Positions 44,601 to 50,162 of a stretch of DNA of 50,162 bases are shown here, piece after piece. The translations under genes and the position numbers were made by a program. Within the stretch, counting starts at the first letter, position 1. Each line of letters begins with the position of its first letter. The notes below the pieces were generated by a model. It did no database searches. It saw nothing but the letters and a program-made list of their open reading frames with translations, and was not told the origin of the DNA. The stretch comes from Bacteroidales bacterium (GTDB taxonomy: Bacteria; Bacteroidota; Bacteroidia; Bacteroidales; Muribaculaceae), in assembly GCA_022768005.1 (NCBI GenBank), contig JALEMF010000031.1, positions 1-50,162 of the forward strand. Reading direction: 5' to 3'.

Positions 44601-45076
44601 TTACCTCCGAGGGATTCCCATGTAGGAGCGCAGCCGCGGTTGACGTATTTGAAACGAGGGTCAACTTGAACTTCTCCCGCAGGAAGAGGATCTTTACAGC
44701 AGTATGCATAGAGGTGCTGAATCTGAGCTGTAACACCGAGTTCAACAGTAGCAAAAGTACATTTAGCACCGGGAGCCCCTGTTACACCAAGTCCGCAATA
44801 GTTATGGTCCGCAGCGGTCACAATAGAACCTGAATACCTGAACCAACCGGTTTCAATAATTGATTGACATAATGCAATGTCACCTCGGATACCGTACTTT
44901 GCGCCGACCGAATAGAATTTTTCGGCAATGGTACGATCAAATGAGGCATTTTGTGACTTCACGAATTGGTACATTCGGTTCACTGTCGCTTGCTGTGTGC
45001 CTTTGATGTACGTTGCGCCATATACTGACGACATACACATCACGGCAAGAGCGATAAGGGTAAATATTCGTCTCAT
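41648..45076 (-). CDS. T9SS-exported GH73 glucosaminidase with Ig-like and propeller-like modules
   Basis: A 1142-residue modular surface protein. Residues 1-20 are a signal peptide. About 25-185 form a GH73-type glucosaminidase domain (AEKFYSVGAKYGIRGDIALCQSIIETGWF, with the probable catalytic Glu in IIETGW; NYCGLGV). Two Ig/BACON-like repeats follow (about 190-290 and 291-385), each with TLDTSK..GTYSGYVAVQ-type ends. Next come a propeller-like region (about 390-720), a linker of repeated DPTP units, and a second propeller-like region (about 755-1055). A type-A sorting tail closes the protein: ITAYNIAGVAVASS, SKGLYVIVAQMPDGTQ, ending EKIAIK. It probably cleaves peptidoglycan-type glycan outside the cell, which could be directed at other bacteria or at its own wall. 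Confidence 0.82.
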   Translation of the reverse strand: MRRIFTLIALAVMCMSSVYGATYIKGTQQATVNRMYQFVKSQNASFDRTIAEKFYSVGAKYGIRGDIALCQSIIETGWFRYSGSIVTAADHNYCGLGVTGAPGAKCTFATVELGVTAQIQHLYAYCCKDPLPAGEVQVDPRFKYVNRGCAPTWESLGGKWAVGAGSSNYGTKILSVYNQMMAFTLANPVLTASETNITLSGEYKGASQSKTITIKGQDLAGNIVYNSNSSVFKVTTSNWNAATGGQMTISLDTSKTPGTYSGFVAVQAGTGTDKKRIEINITATITSKTSAYLEASPSSISLTAMKDDVKPSANITVTAGNLTSDIIYNSSSSAFIVTPGANWNSRTGGTLNVALDTSKPVGTYSGYVAIQSTSSDKVTVNVTGKVTSDQTYTLSPKEIWNYSLKRNTTNTKGYDATKIRNFVYHNGKLYCVYNHSEIKIIDARTGDDLGSLPLNDITTGGTYKFCDVKVIDGHIVACNLAGNTSTELRIYAWDNDTAQPYLLYNTTAFLGAKRVGDCMELAGSFDSDLWITFANDDNTTTRIIQYNRKNGSWTSKCIEVTEDGTTRLATGSTTRAYYQPGIGFWIDGKNSYPTWVTVNSSGKAVKQCNENTGKLLGSSHHEFYFNDQKYAANLIFSGSTNYSVPQMRIVSDNTGNFSNITVIGTYPSDGLSDGAENTGACGDCMINTDGYTYLEAWVLSFSQGICYYRSGNLPSTGPIDPTPDPTPDPTPDPTPDPDPNPSGDLQLPTEFSTVWEYSAVKGNSISYMNPSNDLTRNMVLKGDNLYILQREDGNANIQVVDAYTGVAKGTLPASNVAAGSYRFFSVGNLGETIVASSAALSATATLKVYAWTNESSDPVTILETANHGGRAGDLISAYGTINNGKLYFASNTGFEGKLYVYTVTNGTASATPQIITLKDASGNAYDLGGAFAVIEVKPQADGTIICSGKGGATARFKADGTLVETLTKDVTDGNTYGSSFFRFDYGKYKLAAAVTYKTGVQQGYLNLVDVTDGFKNAASLHSFSILGTSGISNGTFVSTALAKVDGSKIHLWVLIPKQGIAKYIAEGKYSGTDSLDDVDTGTFFNGNTFTATGAQITAYNIAGVAVASSFETLSTDVLSKGLYVIVAQMPDGTQKVEKIAIK

Positions 45077-45191
45077 AAAGATAAAAAGTCCCGTTAACGC
45101 ATACAGAAACGTATAGCCTTAGCAGGGATAAAGATAGTTATTATGTTTTTAATTTGTTTCTAGTTTCTGAAAAATAGGGTGTATTATTTTG

Positions 45192-45199
45192 CAAAGTTA
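45192..45199 (-). promoter_or_regulatory. -7 element of the 41648 gene
   Basis: Reads TAACTTTG on the minus strand, 116 bases upstream of the ATG at 45076; no clear -33 box. Confidence 0.4.
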
Positions 45200-45295
45200 A
45201 CTATTTTTTTGAATAAAAATAATAAAAATCTATTTTCTTTACTTTTTTATTGGAATCTATCCCGTGTCGATAGATAAGTTTTTTAGTTATTTAAG

Positions 45296-45308
45296 GTGAA
45301 AATATCAC
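45296..45308 (+). promoter_or_regulatory. possible Rex operator upstream of rex
   Basis: GTGA, five A/T bases, TCAC (45296-45308) resembles the Rex site TTGTGA-N6-TCACAA but with one fewer central base and without the outer TT/AA. It overlaps where the -33 box of rex would be, which fits autorepression. Confidence 0.35.
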
Positions 45309-45318
45309 ATATTTATCG

Positions 45319-45326
45319 TAAATTTG
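45319..45326 (+). promoter_or_regulatory. -7 element of rex
   Basis: TAAATTTG matches TAnnTTTG, 34 bases before the rex ATG. The -33 position is occupied by the GTGA...TCAC repeat. Confidence 0.55.
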
Positions 45327-45360
45327 CACATTAAAAGAATGTGAACTCCTATAAAATACG

Positions 45361-46011
45361 ATGTCAGAGCAACAACATATACATGATATTATCCCGGAAC
45401 CGGCTTTGCGCCGACTACCGTGGTACTTAGCGTACGTCAGTATGCTGAGAGAGCAGAAAGTGGAATTTGTTTCTTCCACTCAGATTTCAAGAGAACTTAA
45501 AGTTGACGCATCACAGATAGCCAAGGACTTGTCATTCCTTAATATCAAGGGCAAGACTCGTATAGGCTATGAAGTGGCTTCACTTGAAAAAGAACTTGAA
45601 GACTTTCTCGGATTCCGACGCGGACATAATGCACTTATCGTCGGTGTTGGTAGCCTTGGTGCCGCTTTAATCCAGGATACCGGTCTTTCTCGCTACGGGC
45701 TTAATATTGTTGCCGGCTTTGACGTCAATCCGAACATCGTCGGTCGCACGCTCTGCGGAATTCCCGTCTTTGACGTTAAAGAACTTGCACTGCGCCGCAA
45801 ACAGTTCAGCGCAGATATCGGCATCGTTACCGTACCCGTGGAAAAAGCACAAGAAGTGGCAGACAACCTCGTTGAAGCAGGAGTAAAAGCACTTTGGAAC
45901 TATACGCCTTACAGAATCCGCGTTGCTGACAACATCGTTGTTCAAAACACTTCCATTTATGCCCACCTGGCTGTTATGTACAATCGTCTTAACCTGCACA
46001 AAGACCAATAG
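45361..46011 (+). CDS. rex: redox-sensing transcriptional repressor Rex
   Basis: NADH-responsive repressor of fermentation and respiration genes. An N-terminal winged helix (about 12-75: LRRLPWYLAYVSML, SSTQISRELKVDASQIAKDLSFL) precedes the Rossmann domain with ALIVGVGSLGAALIQD (dinucleotide loop 95-100) and FDVNPNIVGRTLCGIPV. The C-terminal YRIRVADNIVVQNTSIYAHLAVM is the domain-swapping helix region. The 216-residue length is usual. The next gene starts 11 bases after its stop. Confidence 0.95.
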   Translation: MSEQQHIHDIIPEPALRRLPWYLAYVSMLREQKVEFVSSTQISRELKVDASQIAKDLSFLNIKGKTRIGYEVASLEKELEDFLGFRRGHNALIVGVGSLGAALIQDTGLSRYGLNIVAGFDVNPNIVGRTLCGIPVFDVKELALRRKQFSADIGIVTVPVEKAQEVADNLVEAGVKALWNYTPYRIRVADNIVVQNTSIYAHLAVMYNRLNLHKDQ

Positions 46012-46022
46012 ACTGACGTGTT

Positions 46023-46580
46023 ATGAAACTGATGATTATTAACAGCCCGATCGGCTCTGCTCCGACTTCAGAACCTGACGTAACAATCGTTACCGATTCT
46101 TCTATAACAACACATAAAAATCCGCTTTTCGTCCCTGATGCAAATGCGGAATACGTGTTCGAGCTTGCTCCGGCTGTAAAAATTTTTCGTCTCGGAAAAT
46201 CTATTCCCGTAAAATTCGCAAGCAGATACTACGATGCTATCACGCTCATAGCAAGAGTGATGCCCGTAATTGACGGAAAACCGGTAAGAAACGGCTCTGC
46301 CATTTACACCGCTTACGATTCCGCAATAGTTCGCGGTGAATGGATTGATGACTTGACAAAGCAGACGTTGGAAGTAACACTTGGAGAACAAAAAGTGGAA
46401 ATAAACATTGCGGACCTGAGAATTGACGAAACCATATCTATGCTCAGCAAATATTTCTCCATGAAAATCGGTGACATTGTCTCACCTTGCTATCTTCCAC
46501 TATCTACAACCCCCGTCATAGACACAAGAATAACTGCATCTTTATCCGGGTGCAACGTAATCAATATAAAAGTAAAATAA
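46023..46580 (+). CDS. degenerate fumarylacetoacetate-hydrolase-like protein
   Basis: A 185-residue protein recognisable as a worn member of the FAH family. NPLFVPDANAEYVFELAPAV, FRLGKSIPVKFASRYYDAIT and SKYFSMKIGDIVSP follow the order and spacing of the normal KPxFLPD..., RLGKNI...RYYDAVT and F.LKIGD blocks. The metal-binding acidic residues expected near the first block (ExE) and in the middle, and the GTP motif after KIGD, are missing or replaced, and a central segment of the usual protein is shortened. It is therefore probably a pseudoenzyme. The frame is intact and sits between rex and porU with short gaps, so it is likely expressed with them. Confidence 0.65.
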   Translation: MKLMIINSPIGSAPTSEPDVTIVTDSSITTHKNPLFVPDANAEYVFELAPAVKIFRLGKSIPVKFASRYYDAITLIARVMPVIDGKPVRNGSAIYTAYDSAIVRGEWIDDLTKQTLEVTLGEQKVEINIADLRIDETISMLSKYFSMKIGDIVSPCYLPLSTTPVIDTRITASLSGCNVINIKVK

Positions 46581-46604
46581 CATCAAAAAAACATACGCCA
46601 TACT

Positions 46605-49600
46605 ATGTCAAAGATGAGGATTCTTTCTAAATTATTCATACTTGCGGCTATGCTTTTCGCATCAAACACGGTGGCATACGCTCTGCAATTATCTTACTAT
46701 ACTTCGGAATCAAAACTTTCAAAAGGGCACTGGGCTAAAGTCAAAGTCACTAAAAACGGTATTTCTCAAATCACATACGAGCAACTCCGTCAAGCCGGAT
46801 TTTCAAATCCTGAGAAAGTAGCCGTTTTCGGTTACGGTGGCGTGCTTCTCAGCAAAGATGAGTTTTCTTCAGCGCACCCTGATGACTTAAAGCAGATTTA
46901 CGCACTCCACAAGGATAATAAAATACTCTTTTACTCCGAACCGGATGTGAGATTTCGCCTCAATTCAAGTCAACTTGCTAAGGCGGACAGGAACTATCAA
47001 GCCAATGAAGGATACTACTTTATCACTGACAGTCAACCCGTAATGTCGCCAAACACTGTAAAATATATTGCTTACAGTGAACCTAATGATATCAATACTC
47101 ACCTTGCTATCCAATTTTCACAGCCGGATAGCGTTAACCTCACAAGCGGCGGTGCAAGATTCTTCAGCAGAAACGGTGCCGAAGGCTCTAAAAAAGGTAT
47201 TTACCTCAATTTTGACGTTTCGGACCGTAGCGAGGGTGCGCAAGTCAACTGCTGTGTTGACTTAATCCTAACAAATACAAAGGCTCCCTGCAACGTTGGC
47301 TATGAATTTAACAATGTCAGCCTTAACTACAGAAGGACACAAACGTCAGGACTTTACGATGAAAAATCTTCAGGAATACTTACAGTAACTGATGAAAATA
47401 TTGTCAATAGAAATAATCAAATTCGCGCTGTAATATACCCTACTAATGAAGATTGCATAACTTACTGCGGGTACAACTACATTTCATTAGTTTACGAAAG
47501 AGATAACACACTCGGCAGCCGCTCACAACTTCCGATGTCCTTTTGGACTTCAAAAGTTGGCTATCGGTACTTGGTATCTGATGTAGATCCGGACAACTGT
47601 CAGGTATGGCTCGTCAAGGACCCTACGGAAATAAGACCTATGGAACTGAAAAAACTTACTGATAATCAAGTAGTTTTTACCCTTGATAAAATCTACAGCG
47701 GCTCCGGTGATGCCGCTTACATCAGCACTATCGCATTTAATCCGGCAAAAGAACAATTCTCTACGGAAATCGTTGAAAACTATGTTGACCACCAAAATAT
47801 TCACGGAGAAAAGACTCCGGATATGCTTATCATCACCACAGACGTCTGCGAAGAACAAGCACTTCGTCTTGCGGATTTGCACAAGCAGTATCAAGGACTT
47901 GACGTTCTCGTAGTTAACCAGAGAAAAGTGTTTAACGAGTTTTCTTCCGGTACTCCTTCCGTAATGGCTTATCGCCGTTTGGTCAAAATGTTTTATGACA
48001 GAAACTCTTCTAAGTTCAAAAACCTGCTCATCTTCGGTGCAGGCACCTTTGATAATCGTTTCCGTCTCTCCGGTCGCGGCGACTTATCTTTGGCAAATAT
48101 GGCACTGACCTATCAATGTATGGATATGACAAAGCAGCGTACAGCCGAGACTAACTACGGCAATGATGGCTACTTCGGTTGTGTATCAGATAATTACGTA
48201 TCTGCTGACAACGCTTATCACAACTCGTTCATTGAGATGCAGGTAGGTGTCGGACGTATCCCGGCTGACACTAAGGAAAAAGCAAGAAACTACGTTGACA
48301 AGGTTGAAAAACACCTCACTCAGAGAGTTCCGTTCGGTGCTTATAGCAAAGCAATAATCATTTCCGATGACGGTGACAGCGACTCTCACGCTATCTACGC
48401 TGATGCCGCAGCGGATAATATTCTAAAATCGGATTCTCGTATGACTGTTGGTAAAATTTACGACGGTTTCTATAAATGGGATAATGGTAGTGCTGCCGAG
48501 GCTCGCCGACAAATAATTGCGAACCTTACTGACGGCACAAACCTCTTCTTCTACACAGGACACGGAAAGCCTGATGCTTTCACCGCTGAAAATATTTGGC
48601 ACAGGAACTACGTCACTTCCACTAATTACGATTATGCACCTATGGCTTTCCTTTCCACTTGCTACTCTCTCTGCTTTGACAGGCAAGACAACGGCATAGC
48701 GGAAAATATGCTTTTCACCCCTAATGGCGGTAATATCGCCGTAATCGGCGCCGGAAGAAGTGTATATGCGGACTATAACCAGAAATTCGCTCTCGCATTC
48801 ATTGATGCACTCTCCTCTGCCACAAGAGATAACACTATCGGTGACGTTTACCGCACTTCAAGAAACAGCGTATGCGAGAATACTGTAGCTCACCGTGTTA
48901 ATACTTACTGCTACAATCTTATCGGTGACCCGGCTCTGCTAATTGACCGTCCTAACTATTCCGTTACACTTGCTGAAGTTAACGGTGAGGCATATAACTC
49001 TGATGTTAAACTCACACTTGATCCGCAGACGTCAATTAATCTGGCTGGAAATATCGTAGATAACTCAGGGAAAGTGGCTGAAAATTTCAACGGAACACTC
49101 ACTATCGCCGTTTACGAAGGTCCTACTACACTAAGCAATTTGTACCAAGACAAGTCAACTACAAACCAGCAGAGACTCAAGACTATAAGCGTTGACGAAA
49201 CACTCATCGCACAGTTTACCGCAAGCGTGACTAACGGTAAATTCAACAAAACTATTGTACTACCTGCACCATCAAGATGCGGAAATAAAAACCGCCTCGT
49301 CATAGGTGCTTGCTCCGATGATGCTAAAGATATCGCACTCGGTGCTATAACAAACGTTGCTGTAAATAATTACAATCCGGATATTGAGCATATTGAAGAC
49401 ACAGATGCACCGGAAGTTGACCAAATGTATATCAATTCTCCGGAATTCAGCAACGGCGATTTGATAACAAACTCCGCTCACTTCTATGCTTCAATCTATG
49501 ACCAATCAGGAATCAATATTTCCTCAAACGGTGCGACACTGAAACTCGTGCTTGATGGTATTAAAAGTTTTGAATTCGTAAGTCAGAGCGCAAATTACGA

Positions 49601-50015
49601 TGAAAACGGCGTTCTCCATCTTAATTACGACCTCAATGACCTCAGCGACGGACAGCACACTATCAAACTCCAAGTTGCAGACAATGCCGGTAATTATACA
49701 GAAAAAGAATTAAGTTTCACTTTCGTCAAAGTTTCACCGTCATCACTCAATGTGGAAGAAGAGCCGGCTAAGACTGAAGCAACTCTTAACTTGACTCACA
49801 GTCTCACAGGTGATGTGACAACTTCACTCGTAATTGAAACTATTGACGGCAAAACAGTTTTCACAAAAGAAAACGTTACATTCCCGTACGCATGGAACTT
49901 GAAAGACAATGCCGGAAACGATGTTCCGAACGGAAACTACCGTGCATTCACCAAGACTAAATCGTCATTGAATAATCACACTGCTGCCGATACGGAAATA
50001 ATAGTAATAAGATAA
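46605..50015 (+). CDS. porU: type IX secretion system sortase PorU
   Basis: Surface cysteine protease of the gingipain-like C25 family that removes the C-terminal sorting domain from T9SS cargo and helps attach the cargo to the cell surface. A signal peptide is followed by the N-terminal prodomain-like part (SKLSKGHWAKVKVTKNGISQ, VAVFGYGG). The catalytic domain carries His653 in FFYTGHGKP and the cysteine in LSTCYSLCFD (C686, with C690 close by); GIAENMLFTPNGGNIAVIGA follows. The C-terminal part has an Ig-like segment (SDGQHTIKLQVADNAGNYTEK) and an uncleaved-type sorting tail with WNLKDNAGNDVPNGNYRAF. At 1136 residues it is typical. porZ is in the same window. Confidence 0.95.
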   Translation: MSKMRILSKLFILAAMLFASNTVAYALQLSYYTSESKLSKGHWAKVKVTKNGISQITYEQLRQAGFSNPEKVAVFGYGGVLLSKDEFSSAHPDDLKQIYALHKDNKILFYSEPDVRFRLNSSQLAKADRNYQANEGYYFITDSQPVMSPNTVKYIAYSEPNDINTHLAIQFSQPDSVNLTSGGARFFSRNGAEGSKKGIYLNFDVSDRSEGAQVNCCVDLILTNTKAPCNVGYEFNNVSLNYRRTQTSGLYDEKSSGILTVTDENIVNRNNQIRAVIYPTNEDCITYCGYNYISLVYERDNTLGSRSQLPMSFWTSKVGYRYLVSDVDPDNCQVWLVKDPTEIRPMELKKLTDNQVVFTLDKIYSGSGDAAYISTIAFNPAKEQFSTEIVENYVDHQNIHGEKTPDMLIITTDVCEEQALRLADLHKQYQGLDVLVVNQRKVFNEFSSGTPSVMAYRRLVKMFYDRNSSKFKNLLIFGAGTFDNRFRLSGRGDLSLANMALTYQCMDMTKQRTAETNYGNDGYFGCVSDNYVSADNAYHNSFIEMQVGVGRIPADTKEKARNYVDKVEKHLTQRVPFGAYSKAIIISDDGDSDSHAIYADAAADNILKSDSRMTVGKIYDGFYKWDNGSAAEARRQIIANLTDGTNLFFYTGHGKPDAFTAENIWHRNYVTSTNYDYAPMAFLSTCYSLCFDRQDNGIAENMLFTPNGGNIAVIGAGRSVYADYNQKFALAFIDALSSATRDNTIGDVYRTSRNSVCENTVAHRVNTYCYNLIGDPALLIDRPNYSVTLAEVNGEAYNSDVKLTLDPQTSINLAGNIVDNSGKVAENFNGTLTIAVYEGPTTLSNLYQDKSTTNQQRLKTISVDETLIAQFTASVTNGKFNKTIVLPAPSRCGNKNRLVIGACSDDAKDIALGAITNVAVNNYNPDIEHIEDTDAPEVDQMYINSPEFSNGDLITNSAHFYASIYDQSGINISSNGATLKLVLDGIKSFEFVSQSANYDENGVLHLNYDLNDLSDGQHTIKLQVADNAGNYTEKELSFTFVKVSPSSLNVEEEPAKTEATLNLTHSLTGDVTTSLVIETIDGKTVFTKENVTFPYAWNLKDNAGNDVPNGNYRAFTKTKSSLNNHTAADTEIIVIR

Positions 50016-50035
50016 AAATATATTTCTCTAATAAT

Positions 50036-50076
50036 AAAATCGGACGAGCCTGAATTCTCTGACTCGTCCGATTTTA
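50036..50076 (+). terminator. terminator after porU
   Basis: AAAATCGGACGAG pairs with CTCGTCCGATTTT around a short loop, 20 bases after the porU stop. Confidence 0.92.
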
Positions 50077-50125
50077 GTTTACATATATCAGGAGATGTTA
50101 TGCAGGCATTTAGGATTTTCACAGG

Positions 50126-50145
50126 CCACACATCTCCGCCGTGCG
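50126..50145 (+). repeat. GC-rich modular repeat, copy 6 (module A, runs off the window)
   Basis: CCACA...GTGCG with CTCCG between them matches module A. The next module, B, would be expected about 44 bases on, beyond the edge. + orientation. Confidence 0.65.
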
Positions 50146-50162
50146 AGGGGGAGGCGATTTCC

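Overview
The window is a chromosomal segment from an AT-rich member of the Bacteroidota, almost certainly order Bacteroidales (gut Prevotellaceae or Muribaculaceae type). The evidence is the type IX secretion genes porZ and porU, short C-terminal sorting domains of the YNLQGV...NGLY type, Bacteroidota promoters (TTTG, 19-20 bp, TAnnTTTG), a TonB receptor paired with a surface lipoprotein, and family members restricted to this phylum (DUF3822, DUF2851, DUF4369, DUF6056). No transposase, phage gene or CRISPR array is visible.

Layout. 1-762 is the 5' part of panB (-). 1496-11342 is one tightly packed + strand run: nadA, leuS, rdgB, porZ, an unknown gene, a DUF6056 membrane protein and an acyltransferase. 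11452-12628 is an orphan Rhs tip with a DUF4329-like toxin domain and an NTF2-fold immunity protein. A tRNA-Arg(CCU) lies at 13054. 13234-17963 holds an Ig-like lipoprotein, DUF3822, rsmD and DUF2851. 18190-21529 holds a secreted T9SS-tailed protein, a small secreted protein and recA. 21787-27927 (-) is an inositol-lipid type cluster: pdxA, a nucleotidyltransferase, an ATP-grasp enzyme, a CDP-alcohol phosphatidyltransferase, a HAD phosphatase and, after a gap, myo-inositol-phosphate synthase. 28339-34725 holds a secreted OB-fold/chitobiase protein, an AAA_14/DUF4143 ATPase, a DUF4369 lipoprotein and yifB/comM. 34873-39723 (-) is an OB-fold lipoprotein and its TonB-dependent receptor. 40387 is a second AAA_14/DUF4143 ATPase behind twin palindromes. 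41648-45076 (-) is a GH73 glucosaminidase with a T9SS tail. 45361-50015 is rex, a degenerate fumarylacetoacetate-hydrolase-like gene and porU.

How it fits together. porZ and porU are parts of the T9SS machine, and at least three other genes here (18190, 28339, 41648) look like its cargo. The inositol cluster would make inositol phosphate, activate it with a nucleotide and pass it to a lipid; the ATP-grasp gene in its centre has no assigned role and resembles inositol-phosphate kinases as well as RimK-type ligases.

The most unusual DNA is a GC-rich modular element of three hairpins (A, B, C) phased at 44, 44 and about 53 bp (unit about 141 bp). It occurs at six intergenic sites and every copy points the same way, whatever the direction of the flanking genes. 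A second, purine-rich AAGG repeat follows four + strand genes.
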